From positions 248,001-312,000 of the forward strand of contig CANMWT010000001.1 of the NCBI GenBank assembly GCA_947501635.1: a DNA stretch of 64,000 bases, given 5' to 3'. Made by a program: the position numbers and the translations under genes. The stretch comes from an uncultured Roseobacter sp. (GTDB lineage Bacteria; Pseudomonadota; Alphaproteobacteria; Rhodobacterales; Rhodobacteraceae). The notes beneath the pieces are model-generated. The model saw only the letters and a list, made by a program, of their open reading frames with translations. It was not told the DNA's origin and did no database searches. This document shows, piece by piece, positions 51,796 to 61,328 of the stretch; the first letter of the stretch is position 1; each line of letters starts with the position of its first letter.

Positions 51796-52869
51796 ATGGA
51801 CGACCTTAAACAGAAATACCTTTCCCAGATCGCCGATGCAGGCGACGAAAATGCGCTTGAAGCGATCCGGCTGGCGGCGGTTGGCAAGAAGGGTGAGGTC
51901 GCGTTGAAGATGCGCGAGCTTGGCAAGATGACACCCGAAGAGCGTCAGGTGGCCGGACCGGCACTTAACGCGCTGAAGGACGAGATCAATTCGGCCCTGG
52001 CGGGTAAGAAGGCGGCTTTGGCTGATGCGGCACTTGATGCGCGGCTGCGTGAAGAGTGGTTGGATGTGACCCTGCCGGGCCGAGTGCGCCCGCGCGGAAC
52101 AATCCACCCGGTCAGCCAGGTGACCGAAGAGGTCACGGCCATTTTTGGCGAGATGGGGTTCTCTGTGGCCGAAGGGCCGCGGATTGACACGGACTGGTAC
52201 AACTTCGACGCTTTGAACATTCCCGGGCATCACCCGGCGCGCGCCGAGATGGACACGTTCTACATGCATCGTGCAGAAGGCGACGAGCGTCCGCCGCATG
52301 TGCTGCGCACGCATACCAGCCCCGTGCAGATCCGCACCATGGAAGAGCGCGGCGCGCCTTTGCGGATCATCTGCCCAGGTGGCGTGTACCGTGCCGACTA
52401 CGACCAGACCCACACTCCGATGTTTCATCAGGTCGAGGGGCTGGCGATTGACCGCGATATCTCGATGGCGAACCTCAAATGGGTTCTGGAAGAATTCTTT
52501 TCGGCTTTCTTCGAGATCGATGGGATCAAAACGCGGTTTCGGGCGTCGCACTTTCCCTTCACCGAGCCGTCGGCAGAGGTGGACATCCAGTGTTCATGGG
52601 TCGACGGACAGCTGCGTATCGGCGAGGGGGACGGCTGGCTTGAGGTTTTGGGTTCGGGCATGGTGCACCCCAAGGTTCTGGCAGCAGGCGGCATCGATCC
52701 CGAAGCATGGCAGGGTTTTGCCTTTGGCATGGGGATAGACCGGATTGCGATGCTGAAATACGGCATCCCCGATTTGCGGGCCTTTTTCGACAGTGACTTG
52801 CGTTGGCTGCGCCACTACGGGTTTGCCGCGCTGGACCAACCCACGCTGCACGCTGGTCTTAGCCGCTAG
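51796..52869 (+). CDS. pheS: Phenylalanine-tRNA ligase subunit alpha
   Basis: A 357-residue class II synthetase alpha subunit. An N-terminal coiled coil (about 1-90) precedes the catalytic core: [15 protein letters not shown], the motif 2 region [33 protein letters not shown] and motif 3 [27 protein letters not shown]. It activates phenylalanine with PheT. ATG 51796 lies 9 bases after AGAAGG. Two unrelated genes separate it from pheT. Confidence 0.96.
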   Translation: MDDLKQKYLSQIADAGDENALEAIRLAAVGKKGEVALKMRELGKMTPEERQVAGPALNALKDEINSALAGKKAALADAALDARLREEWLDVTLPGRVRPRGTIHPVSQVTEEVTAIFGEMGFSVAEGPRIDTDWYNFDALNIPGHHPARAEMDTFYMHRAEGDERPPHVLRTHTSPVQIRTMEERGAPLRIICPGGVYRADYDQTHTPMFHQVEGLAIDRDISMANLKWVLEEFFSAFFEIDGIKTRFRASHFPFTEPSAEVDIQCSWVDGQLRIGEGDGWLEVLGSGMVHPKVLAAGGIDPEAWQGFAFGMGIDRIAMLKYGIPDLRAFFDSDLRWLRHYGFAALDQPTLHAGLSR

Positions 52870-52878
52870 GGCGTTTAC

Positions 52879-53649
52879 GTGACGCGGGTTTTGATCGTTG
52901 ATTCCGATCCGGCCGAGATCAACGCGCGCAAGCGGGAAAACTACGGAGAAAGCACTGGCGAGGCATATGCCGCGGCCCTTGCGCAGATAGATGCATCTTG
53001 CGTACCCGTCATTGTTTGTCCCTATGACGGAGAGACGCCGGACGGTTTGACGTACTTTGACGGCGCGGTTTTCACCGGCTCTGCGGTGTCATGGAGCACG
53101 GATGACGCGCGTGCGGCCCCTCTGGCCCGTGTGATGCGTGCGGTCTTTGCGGCCGGGCTGCCCACTTTCGGCTCGTGCAACGGCATGCAGCTTGCCGCCT
53201 CGGTACTGGGGGGCGCGTCGGATGTGTCGCGCAACGGGCGTGAAGACGGACTGGCCAAGGACATCCAATTGACCGATGCGGGGCGTGCGCACCCGATGAT
53301 GGCGGGACGTGTGGACGGTTTTGCAGTGCCTTGCGTGCACCGCGACGAGGTGACCCGACTGCCGGACGGCGCGGTCAGGCTGGCCGGCAACGCGCATTCG
53401 CCAGTGCAGGCCATGGCCTACGAGCGTGACAACATCCGTTTTTGGGGCGTGCAGTATCACCCCGAATACTCCCTTCCCTTTATCGGCCAGCGCGTGCTGG
53501 ACTGGGGCAGGCTACACGAGAATATCGCGGCGGATCTGCAGGTGGCCGATACCGACCCGCAAGCCGCAGAACGGTTGGAGGTGCGATACGCGGACATGCA
53601 GGAGCGCATGCGTACCACCGAACTTCGCAACTGGCTGGCCAGCTTGTGA
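52879..53649 (+). CDS. Class I glutamine-amidotransferase-like protein
   Basis: A 256-residue GATase1 domain protein. The nucleophile is C100 in FGSCNGMQLAAS, and the His-Glu pair is H194 and E196 in QYHPEYS. The CNG form differs a little from the usual CxG, as in several stand-alone GMP-synthase-like amidotransferases. The partner and product are unknown. It starts with GTG 9 bases after pheS, so it is probably co-transcribed. Confidence 0.85.
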   Translation: MTRVLIVDSDPAEINARKRENYGESTGEAYAAALAQIDASCVPVIVCPYDGETPDGLTYFDGAVFTGSAVSWSTDDARAAPLARVMRAVFAAGLPTFGSCNGMQLAASVLGGASDVSRNGREDGLAKDIQLTDAGRAHPMMAGRVDGFAVPCVHRDEVTRLPDGAVRLAGNAHSPVQAMAYERDNIRFWGVQYHPEYSLPFIGQRVLDWGRLHENIAADLQVADTDPQAAERLEVRYADMQERMRTTELRNWLASL

Positions 53650-53704
53650 GCGTGCTGACTACGACGTGATGTGACATCCGGCACGGCGCGGGGTAGGGCG
53701 GGTT

Positions 53705-54517
53705 ATGTTTCGTATTCTGCTGTCTGCCCTGTTGATTTTCGCAAGCCTGTCGGGTGCCGCCCGGGCAACAGAGGCTGCGCCACGCGGATGCGGGCTAGAC
53801 AGGCCCTGTCTGCTGGAGGGCCGCAGCTATCATTTGCTGGAACCCGACGGCTGGGACGGCCAAGAACCCTTGCCGGTGCTGTTGCATTTTCACGGATGGA
53901 TGCGACAGGGAGACCTGATCGTGCGGCATCAGCGGATTGCCAGCGCCACGCGCAAGCGCGGTGTCTTGCTGGTCGCGCCGAATGGAGTGGGGCGGACGTG
54001 GAATTTCTGGCAGTCGGCTACCGGCGACGTGCCCTTTGCCGCCGCGGTGATAGAAGATGTCGCCAAGCGCTATCCCATTGACCGCAATCACCTTTACGTC
54101 TCGGGGTATTCCTATGGTGGGGCGATGGCATGGCGCTACGTCTGTCAGAATGGCGCAGACGTTGCCGCGTTGCTGGCGATTTCGGGATCGCTGCAGCAAG
54201 ACAGCCACTGCCCGCAAAGCCCATCCGAGGTGCGCCATGTGCATGGGCTGGCGGATACGGTCATGGATTTTCCCATGGGGCCGGGCGGCGACACCCAGTA
54301 CCCCGTGGCGCTGTGGCGCGCGCATTATGCCTGTGCAGAGGGGCGTGCGGCGGGGGCCTGGCAGGCGCGCTCTTTTCTGACGTTTCAGCGCACGCGCTGG
54401 GAATGTGACGGCGGGCGGGTGACGCTTGATATCCACCCCGGTGGCCATTTTATTCCCCACGGCTGGATTGCGCGGCAGCTGGACGAACTGCTTGGCTTGC
54501 CGCCCAGTTATCCGTGA
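53705..54517 (+). CDS. Secreted esterase, LpqC/polyhydroxybutyrate-depolymerase-like
   Basis: A 270-residue alpha/beta hydrolase. A signal peptide covers about 1-21 (ending SGAARA), after which several cysteines suggest disulfides. LPVLLHFHGWMRQGD forms the oxyanion region; the nucleophile is S136 in SGYSYGGAMAW; HVHGLADTVMDFP and a late HPGGHFIPHGW give the acid and base. It should act in the periplasm or outside on an ester; the substrate is unknown. It lies between pheS and pheT. Confidence 0.82.
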   Translation: MFRILLSALLIFASLSGAARATEAAPRGCGLDRPCLLEGRSYHLLEPDGWDGQEPLPVLLHFHGWMRQGDLIVRHQRIASATRKRGVLLVAPNGVGRTWNFWQSATGDVPFAAAVIEDVAKRYPIDRNHLYVSGYSYGGAMAWRYVCQNGADVAALLAISGSLQQDSHCPQSPSEVRHVHGLADTVMDFPMGPGGDTQYPVALWRAHYACAEGRAAGAWQARSFLTFQRTRWECDGGRVTLDIHPGGHFIPHGWIARQLDELLGLPPSYP

Positions 54518-54602
54518 AGGCCAGCTTGACTGCACCAATGGCTTTTCCCCCAGCACAGTTTGGTCTATCAGGGCGCCAGACTGAAAAATCCCCGGTGGCT
54601 CG

Positions 54603-57002
54603 ATGAAATTCACACTCTCCTGGTTGAAAGACCATCTTGATACAACCGCAACTCTGGACGAGATCCTGTATGCGCTGACAGACCTTGGGCTGGAAGTGGA
54701 AGGAGTAGAGGATCGCGCGGCGAAACTGCGTGATTTTACGATCGGTTATGTCACCTCGGCAGAGAAACACCCCGATGCGGACAGGCTCAGGGTCTGTCAG
54801 GTCGAGACCGATGAAGGCCCCAAGCAGATTATCTGCGGCGCGCCGAACGCGCGCGAAGGCATCACGGTCGTCGTGGCAAAGCCGGGCGTCTACGTGCCGG
54901 GCATTGATACCACCATCGGTGTCGGCAAAATCCGCGGGATCGAAAGCTTTGGCATGATGGCTTCCGAGCGTGAGATGGAGCTGTCGGACGAGCATGACGG
55001 GATCATCGAGTTGCCCTCCGGCGAAGTCGGGCAGTCTTTTGTTGACTGGCTGGCGGAGCACGACCCTGCCAAGGTTGATCCGGTGATCGAGATTGCAATC
55101 ACACCGAACCGGCCTGATGCCCTTGGGGTGCGCGGGATCGCACGCGATCTGGCGGCCCGCGGGCTTGGCAAGCTCAAGCGCGGCGACGTGGATGCGGTTG
55201 AGGGGGCATTCCCCTGTCCAGTGACCGTCACCATCGAGGCGGACACGCTGGAGCAGTGTCCGGTGTTTTACGGTCGCGTGATCCGCGGCGTGAAGAATGG
55301 CCCCAGCCCTGCTTGGCTGCAAGACAGGTTGCGCGCGATCGGTCTGCGTCCGATTTCGTTTCTGGTAGATGTGACCAACTTTTTCACCTACGACCGAAAC
55401 CGCCCTTTGCATGTCTTTGACGCTGATAAGATCGCGGGCAACGCTTTGCGCGTCCATCGTGCCAAGGGTGGTGAAACGCTGGTTGGGCTGGACGAGAAGG
55501 AATACACGTTTGAAGCGGGTATGACGCTGATCTCGGACGCTGAAAACGTCGAAAGTATTGCGGGTGTCATGGGGGGGCTGGCAACCGGCTGTACCGAAGA
55601 GACCACGAACGTCTTTATCGAAGCGGCCTATTTTGATCCGGTGCGCACGGCCTACACGGGCCGCGCACTCAAGATCAATTCGGATGCGCGCTACCGCTTT
55701 GAACGTGGCATAGACCCCGAATGGACGCCTTATGGCATTGAACACGCCACGCGCATGATCCTTGATGTTGCGGGCGGCGAAGCCTCGGAAGTGATTGTCG
55801 CCGGTAGAATTCCTGACACCAGCCGCGCGTACAGACTGGATGCGGCCCGCGTCCGCTCGCTGGTTGGCATGGACATCGCGGAAAGTGAGCAGCGCCAGAC
55901 GTTGACCTCTTTGGGTTTCCGTCTGGAAGGCAATATGGCGCATGTGCCCAGCTGGCGGCCCGATGTGCAGGGCGAGGCGGACCTGGTCGAGGAGGTTGCG
56001 CGGATCGCATCGCTGACAAAGCTCAAAGGGGTGCCGCTGCCGCGCCTGACCGCAGGTGTGCCGCGTCCGATCCTGTCGCCGATGCAAAAGCGCGAGGCCA
56101 TCGCAAGGCGGACCTGTGCCGCTTTGGGGTATAGCGAATGCGTCAGCTACAGCTTTATCGATCAGGCGTCAGCTACGCTTTTTGGCGGTGGCGATGACGC
56201 GACACGGCTGGAAAACCCGATCAGCAGCGACATGAGCCATATGCGGCCTGCGCTGTTGCCGGGTTTGCTGCAGGCGGTCGCGCGCAACCAGGCGCGCGGC
56301 TACAATGACATCGCCCTTTTCGAAGTCGGTCCCGCCTTCCACGGCGGGGAACCTGGAGAGCAGCATTTGCTGGTCAGCGGTCTTCTGGTCGGGCGCACGG
56401 GACCGAAGGATGTGCTGGGCGCGTCGCGCGGTGTCGACGTTTTTGACGTGAAAGCCGATGCAGAGGCGATCCTGTCCGCGATGGGCGCGCCGGCGAAGGT
56501 GCAGATCATGCGCGGTGCAGCACCCTGGTGGCATCCGGGCCGCCACGGCATGATTTGTCTGGGCCCCAAGAAGGTGTTGGGCGTCTTTGGCGAGGTGCAC
56601 CCCAAAGTGCTGGCGGAGATGGACGTGAAGGGCCCGGCGATGGCCTTTACGATCTGGCCGCATGAGATACCGGTGCCGCGCAAATCCGGAGCGACGCGGG
56701 CAGCGTTGCAGATCAGTGATCTGCAGGCGGTTGAGCGGGACTTTGCTTTTGTGGTTGATGCGGGTGTCGAGGCTCTGACGCTGGTGAATGCGGCGATGGG
56801 GGCGGACAAGGCACTGATCGAGGACGTTCGGGTGTTTGACGAATTCATCGGCGGTGCTCTGGGTGAGGGGAAGAAGTCGCTTGCTCTGACTGTCCGCTTG
56901 CAGCCGTCGCAGCAGACACTGCAGGACAAGGAGATCGAGGCGGTTAGCGCCAAGATCATCGAGAAGGTGACCAAGGCCACAGGCGGTGTGCTGCGCGGCT
57001 GA
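54603..57002 (+). CDS. pheT: Phenylalanine-tRNA ligase subunit beta
   Basis: A 799-residue PheT of full length. It starts MKFTLSWLKDHLDTTATLDEI; the EMAP-like tRNA-binding domain (about 40-150) contains VTSAEKHPDADRLRVCQV. B3/B4 editing and B5 domains follow, the core has SYSFIDQASATLFGGGDD, and a C-terminal FDX-ACB anticodon domain ends the protein. It forms the alpha2beta2 enzyme with PheS. Confidence 0.96.
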   Translation: MKFTLSWLKDHLDTTATLDEILYALTDLGLEVEGVEDRAAKLRDFTIGYVTSAEKHPDADRLRVCQVETDEGPKQIICGAPNAREGITVVVAKPGVYVPGIDTTIGVGKIRGIESFGMMASEREMELSDEHDGIIELPSGEVGQSFVDWLAEHDPAKVDPVIEIAITPNRPDALGVRGIARDLAARGLGKLKRGDVDAVEGAFPCPVTVTIEADTLEQCPVFYGRVIRGVKNGPSPAWLQDRLRAIGLRPISFLVDVTNFFTYDRNRPLHVFDADKIAGNALRVHRAKGGETLVGLDEKEYTFEAGMTLISDAENVESIAGVMGGLATGCTEETTNVFIEAAYFDPVRTAYTGRALKINSDARYRFERGIDPEWTPYGIEHATRMILDVAGGEASEVIVAGRIPDTSRAYRLDAARVRSLVGMDIAESEQRQTLTSLGFRLEGNMAHVPSWRPDVQGEADLVEEVARIASLTKLKGVPLPRLTAGVPRPILSPMQKREAIARRTCAALGYSECVSYSFIDQASATLFGGGDDATRLENPISSDMSHMRPALLPGLLQAVARNQARGYNDIALFEVGPAFHGGEPGEQHLLVSGLLVGRTGPKDVLGASRGVDVFDVKADAEAILSAMGAPAKVQIMRGAAPWWHPGRHGMICLGPKKVLGVFGEVHPKVLAEMDVKGPAMAFTIWPHEIPVPRKSGATRAALQISDLQAVERDFAFVVDAGVEALTLVNAAMGADKALIEDVRVFDEFIGGALGEGKKSLALTVRLQPSQQTLQDKEIEAVSAKIIEKVTKATGGVLRG

Positions 57003-57054
57003 GCCGGCGGGGCACGAGACTTTGTGCCCTGATGCGCTACCTGAGGCACGCAAA

Positions 57055-57072
57055 GGCGGGGGCAGCCCCGCC
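57055..57072 (+). other. Short GC-rich hairpin between pheT and ytoQ-like gene
   Basis: GGCGGGG and CCCCGCC pair around 4 bases, 24 bases before the next start. It may reduce read-through; no T tract is present. Confidence 0.4.
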
Positions 57073-57095
57073 CATCAATTGAAGTGAGGACTAAA

Positions 57096-57545
57096 ATGAC
57101 ACTGAAGGTCTATCTCTCGGGAGAAATCCATACAGACTGGCGTGAGCAGATCATCGACGGGGCTGCGGGGCTTGATGTCGCGTTTGACAGCCCCGTGACC
57201 GATCACGCGGCCAGCGATGATTGCGGCGTGGCCATTCTGGGTGCGGAAGACAACAAATACTGGCACGACCACAAAGGTGCGATGGTCAATGCGATCCGGA
57301 CCCGCAAGGGCATTGCGGATGCAGATATCGTGGTGGTGCGCTTTGGCGATCAGTACAAACAGTGGAATGCCGCCTTTGATGCGGGCTATGCCTCGGCTTT
57401 GGGCAAGTCGCTTATCATTTTGCATGGACCCGATCACGCGCACCCGCTGAAAGAAGTGGATGCAGCGGCGCTGGCGGTTGCGCAAGAACCGCGCCAGGTC
57501 GTCGAGATTTTGCGCTATGTGCTGACGGGCGCGTTGCCCTCCTGA
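57096..57545 (+). CDS. YtoQ family protein
   Basis: A 149-residue protein beginning MTLKVYLSGEIHTDWREQI, with DCGVAILGAEDNKYWHDHKGA and GKSLIILHGPDHAHPLKEVD. This is the YtoQ family, related in fold to nucleoside 2-deoxyribosyltransferases, with no proven activity. ATG 57096 follows GAGGA; an in-frame GTG four codons upstream is less likely. Confidence 0.87.
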   Translation: MTLKVYLSGEIHTDWREQIIDGAAGLDVAFDSPVTDHAASDDCGVAILGAEDNKYWHDHKGAMVNAIRTRKGIADADIVVVRFGDQYKQWNAAFDAGYASALGKSLIILHGPDHAHPLKEVDAAALAVAQEPRQVVEILRYVLTGALPS

Positions 57546-57672
57546 CAGTCGCGCGCTGGCTGCACCGGCGCGCTGTTTCCTACGCGTCCCAAGGGTATAT
57601 GCCGTCCGCGTAGAAACTGTGAAGGCGCGTGACTGTTTACATATGTTTCTGTAAAACAGACCGCTCCACAAA

Positions 57673-57702
57673 AGAACGCCGCCCTGTGCAGAGCGGCGTT
57701 CT
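57673..57702 (-). terminator. Terminator for the peptidoglycan-binding protein gene
   Basis: AGAACGCCGC / GCGGCGTTCT, a perfect 10-bp stem, is followed on the minus strand by TTTTG. It lies just beyond the end of the leftward gene. Confidence 0.8.
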
Positions 57703-57722
57703 GGTCTTTGCTGTGGCGCGTG

Positions 57723-59051
57723 TCAGTTGTTGCCGAGGTTCAGTGCCGGCAGGGCCAATCCGCCGCCCGCTGCCTGAACAGGGGCTGCCGCGCCCGAGAT
57801 GGACGCGCGGATAACGGCGTTACGCTCTGCTGTTTTGCTGGGCACGAAGACCGGTTGTGCGCCGCCTTGTTCGATAGAAGTCAGGGCACTGTCGTACCAT
57901 GCGTTGGAGGCCGCTGGCGCGGCTGCCGTTCCGAAGCCCCAGCGCAGATGATGGCCCATCACCTCTCCATAAGGCATTTGCCCTGCGGCAAGCAGCACGG
58001 TTGCAGCGCCGAGCGCCATTTGTGCGTCGTCCTGACGATAGCCGAGACCAAGACAGATTTCGCCGTACGCCTGTGCGGTTGCCATGTCACCGTTGAAAGC
58101 AGTATTCGCAAGCTGCTGGGCCTGCGTGGCGACAAGTTTCACGTCGCCCGAGCCAATCTGGCTGCTGGCTGGTTGCATCAGGTTTGCGATTTGGCTGCAC
58201 GCCTGCGCGATTTCGCCCTCTGACTGGCCGGCCTGTGCCATCACGCTCTGGCTTTGAGTGATGGAATATGCGCGTGCTTCGCAGAACTGTTCACCAAGCG
58301 CCTGTTCCGGGTCGTTCACGTTATTGGCAAGCACAACACCCTGATTGGCCTGCGTCATGCCCGAGACAAGCTCGCAATGGCTGGCCATCGAGGAAGGCGC
58401 CTGATTGCCGGACAGGTTCAGCGGCGCAAAGCCGCCCGAAACAGCCCCTGTCGCGGCGCCGGTTGCAACGGGGGCGGCCGCGTTGGTGTTCAGCCCGCGA
58501 TCAACCACGCCGTTGTTGTTCTGCAGGGCCGCATTCTGCACGCCATTGTTGCGGTAGCGGTTCACGTAATTGGGATCGGCGAAGGCTTTCAGCAATCCCT
58601 GAACGCCCTCATTGGCCACGACCTCGGGATAGGCCGCGCCGCCGCCGGCTTTCAGGCGTTGGTGCGATCCGATCAGCGCCTGACGCTGGTAGTCGTCAAG
58701 ATAGCCTGTGGGCTGGAACCCCATGTAAGACTGGTAATTCGATATGGCCGCGCGCGAGCGCTGTCCAAGCTGCCCGTCAACTGCGCCTGCTGGAAAACCG
58801 AACTCGTTCAGCGCCGATTGGACCTGACGGTTTTGTTGACGCTGGTAGCTGTTGGCACTGTACGAACGCTGTGTCGTGGTGCGTTGCTTTTGCTGCTGCT
58901 GCTTGTTTTTATTGACCTGGTTGTTGATCAACGCGCCAACCGCGGCACCCACCGCAAAAGCGCCGATGTTGCTATCTGCCAGCGCCGCTGGCGTTGTCAC
59001 TGCCAGTGTCGCGGCGGTTATCGCTGCTATTCCGTTCCGTCGTTTCATCAA
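57723..59051 (-). CDS. Secreted peptidoglycan-binding-domain protein, Gln/Asn-rich
   Basis: A 442-residue exported protein. The signal peptide is at about 1-25 (ending TPAALA), then a glycine-zipper-like segment NIGAFAVGAAVGALINNQVNK and a Gln/Arg/Ser-rich stretch (46-75). A PG_binding_1 domain follows (about 78-135, VQSALNEFGFPAGAVDGQLGQRSRAAI in outline). The rest is Ala-, Gln- and Asn-rich with two cysteines and tetratricopeptide-like helices near 290-370. Its role is unknown; it probably sits at the cell wall. Confidence 0.82.
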   Translation of the reverse strand: MMKRRNGIAAITAATLAVTTPAALADSNIGAFAVGAAVGALINNQVNKNKQQQQKQRTTTQRSYSANSYQRQQNRQVQSALNEFGFPAGAVDGQLGQRSRAAISNYQSYMGFQPTGYLDDYQRQALIGSHQRLKAGGGAAYPEVVANEGVQGLLKAFADPNYVNRYRNNGVQNAALQNNNGVVDRGLNTNAAAPVATGAATGAVSGGFAPLNLSGNQAPSSMASHCELVSGMTQANQGVVLANNVNDPEQALGEQFCEARAYSITQSQSVMAQAGQSEGEIAQACSQIANLMQPASSQIGSGDVKLVATQAQQLANTAFNGDMATAQAYGEICLGLGYRQDDAQMALGAATVLLAAGQMPYGEVMGHHLRWGFGTAAAPAASNAWYDSALTSIEQGGAQPVFVPSKTAERNAVIRASISGAAAPVQAAGGGLALPALNLGNN

Positions 59052-59492
59052 TCAACCCTCGATCAAGCACACTTTAATCGTGTGGATTAAATCAGATTCG
59101 CCCTATAACTGCACGGTTTTTTTCCCGAACTGACAGGGATTTGATCGCGCCTCTGCCCTGCTTTGGCGCTATGGGCTGCCCGACAAAGCCCTGCTGGCGG
59201 CGCGGCGAACGAGCGCGGTTTGCAGCAGATCCGGGGATGCGAAACGATGCGCCGCGCCCGAAAGCGACGCATCAGGTTGCGGCCCAGCCGGTATCTGCTG
59301 GGGCACAGGAAGATTGACGGGATATTTTTTATGCCGTTATCTGGGGAAGGCGAAGGCGGGCGGCCATACAGGATTAGGCATTTGTTTTTGCACAACCTTT
59401 GGGCGCTTTGTTGCCTTTGGTAAAGACGACCCGCGCTTTGAGGACGCAAAGCGCGGAACAGCTTGTTGGGGTGGTACTGGGCGGAGCCGATC
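59052..59492. other. Intergenic region before the protease-SrfB operon
   Basis: About 440 bases separate the two divergent genes. A short open frame on the + strand (59163-59423) has no family-like content. At 59431-59456 CCGCGCTTTG and CAAAGCGCGG form a perfect 10-bp stem with a 6-base loop, 36 bases before the protease start. It could be a leader hairpin or an operator. Confidence 0.45.
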
Positions 59493-61316
59493 ATGGCCGA
59501 ACATTTTTTGACGAAAACACGCATCGATCTGGGGCGCTGCATACAGGTTGCAGGCGCGCCTGCGGTTGAGCAATACGCCGATCTTGCCGCGCAGCTTTCC
59601 GCCAAAGCGGGGCCCGACGTGGCCAAGCTTTTTGCCGAACCGCTGGTCAGCAAAGGCAATGATCAGGCGGCTTCGACGATCTCGTGGTACTGTGACAGGG
59701 CAGGTCAGGGCGTGCCTTTTGCCAAGTTGGATGCCGCGGGCCAAGAGGAAGTCGGCGTCGTTCTGACCGCGCGGCTTTCCGAAATATCTGCGCTTCTGGA
59801 TGATCCTGACGTCGGTGCTCTGGCGGCGGCAGCGCTTTATATTGGTGGATCGGGCGACATCTGGTCGGTTGATGGTCAGCCGGTGCTGGTGAACTGGGGT
59901 CTGATGCCCGAAGCGGGGTCGGATGCGGGCACACGCGCGGCGCATTACGCCAAAACACTGGGCCCTTATCTGCCAATGACGCCGCCGCCACCCGTGACCG
60001 CGTCCGAGCGCGAGATGCATGCGCGCGACAGCGCAACCGGTGCTGCCGCGTCCCAAGCCGCAACACCAACGACCGCGGCAGCAGCAGGGACGACCGCTGC
60101 CGCCGCTGCAGGAAGTGCAACTGTTGCTGGCGGTGGTCCGTCGGCCGATACCCCGCCATCTGGTGATAACGAAAGCGCCGCTGCCGCCACCCCGCCTCTG
60201 CGTGGCCCAGTACCGCTTGTCGCGTGGGTGCCGCTGGTCTTGTTGCTGTTGCTGTTTGGCGGTGCGCTTGCGTGGCTTTTGGTGCCGGGCAATCGCATCT
60301 TTGCAGATGATGGCGAGCAACCAGTGGTGACCGACGCGGAAACCCTGCTTGCCGCGCGCGAGATCAATCGCGCCCTGCAAGCCCGTCTTGATGACCTCAA
60401 CCAGGCGCTCGAAGGTGCAGTGTGCAGGGCGGATGGTACCTTGCTGATGCCTGACGGCTTGACCATCGAAGGGCTTTTGCCGCCCGACTTTGAGCAGGGC
60501 CGCGCACAGGGCGGGCAGGTGCTGCGCGCGGATTTGACCCCGACGCTGCCGCCCGCGCCCGAGCGTGTGGTCCTGCCGGAGGGCGACGGGCAGCAAGGCG
60601 ACGCCGCCACCTTGCTTGAACACATTGATGCGCGCACGGCCATGGTGCTTGTGGGGCGGGTGCAGGGTATGTCCGCCGGGACCGGTTTCTTTGTGGGACC
60701 GGACCTGATGGTCACGAATTTTCACGTCATTGAAGGCGCCACTGCCGAAAACGTTTTCGTCACCAACAAGTCGCTGGGCGGGCTGCACAGAGTGGAAATA
60801 CTGAAGATACTGGGTCCGATGCGTGAGGTGGGCGCTGATTTTGCTTTGCTGCGTGTGGTAGGCGTTGAGCAGCCCTTTTACAGTCTGCGCCAGAGCGATG
60901 CGTCGATGCGGCTTCAATCGGTGATCGCGGCGGGCTACCCCGGTGACCTGTTGCGCACCGACAGCCAGTTCAAAGCATTGCGGGAAGGCGACGTCTCGGC
61001 TGTGCCGGAACTTACCGTGACAGACGGTACTGTTAATACCGAGCAGGCTTTGTCGGCGCGTACACGCGCTGTTGTGCATTCCGCGCCAATCTCAAAGGGC
61101 AACTCCGGCGGGCCACTCATAGACATGTGCGGGCGCGTTGTCGGCGTGAACACCTTTGTGGTGCAGGGACCGATGCGCAATCTGAACTTTGCACTGGCAA
61201 CGGACGACCTGCTTGCCTTTCTTGAAGGGACCCCCGCGGCACCCACGGTCACAGGCGAGGCCTGTGTGCCGATGGTGGCGCGCCCTGCCGCCGCCCCGCT
61301 GGCTGCCCGGCAGTAG
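59493..61316 (+). CDS. Membrane-anchored trypsin-like serine protease
   Basis: A 607-residue protein in four parts. Residues 1 to about 165 are a soluble domain shared with the next gene, ending in VDGQPVLVNWGLMPE. An Ala/Thr/Ser linker follows (about 172-230), then one membrane helix (about 242-264, LVAWVPLVLLLLLFGGALAWLL). The C-terminal chymotrypsin-fold domain has the triad H411 (TNFHVIEGAT), D449 (GADFALLRV) and S538 (KGNSGGPLID). ATG 59493 follows GGAG. It begins an operon with srfB. Confidence 0.85.
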   Translation: MAEHFLTKTRIDLGRCIQVAGAPAVEQYADLAAQLSAKAGPDVAKLFAEPLVSKGNDQAASTISWYCDRAGQGVPFAKLDAAGQEEVGVVLTARLSEISALLDDPDVGALAAAALYIGGSGDIWSVDGQPVLVNWGLMPEAGSDAGTRAAHYAKTLGPYLPMTPPPPVTASEREMHARDSATGAAASQAATPTTAAAAGTTAAAAAGSATVAGGGPSADTPPSGDNESAAAATPPLRGPVPLVAWVPLVLLLLLFGGALAWLLVPGNRIFADDGEQPVVTDAETLLAAREINRALQARLDDLNQALEGAVCRADGTLLMPDGLTIEGLLPPDFEQGRAQGGQVLRADLTPTLPPAPERVVLPEGDGQQGDAATLLEHIDARTAMVLVGRVQGMSAGTGFFVGPDLMVTNFHVIEGATAENVFVTNKSLGGLHRVEILKILGPMREVGADFALLRVVGVEQPFYSLRQSDASMRLQSVIAAGYPGDLLRTDSQFKALREGDVSAVPELTVTDGTVNTEQALSARTRAVVHSAPISKGNSGGPLIDMCGRVVGVNTFVVQGPMRNLNFALATDDLLAFLEGTPAAPTVTGEACVPMVARPAAAPLAARQ

Positions 61317-61328
61317 CGTGCGCATAAG

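Noticed and set aside
59163-59423. 86-codon + strand frame before the protease gene
   Set aside because: Weak start, Arg-rich composition and no recognisable domain.
59337-61079. 580-codon open frame on the minus strand opposite the protease
   Set aside because: Antisense to a gene with a full catalytic triad. The translation is low-complexity and basic with no domain.
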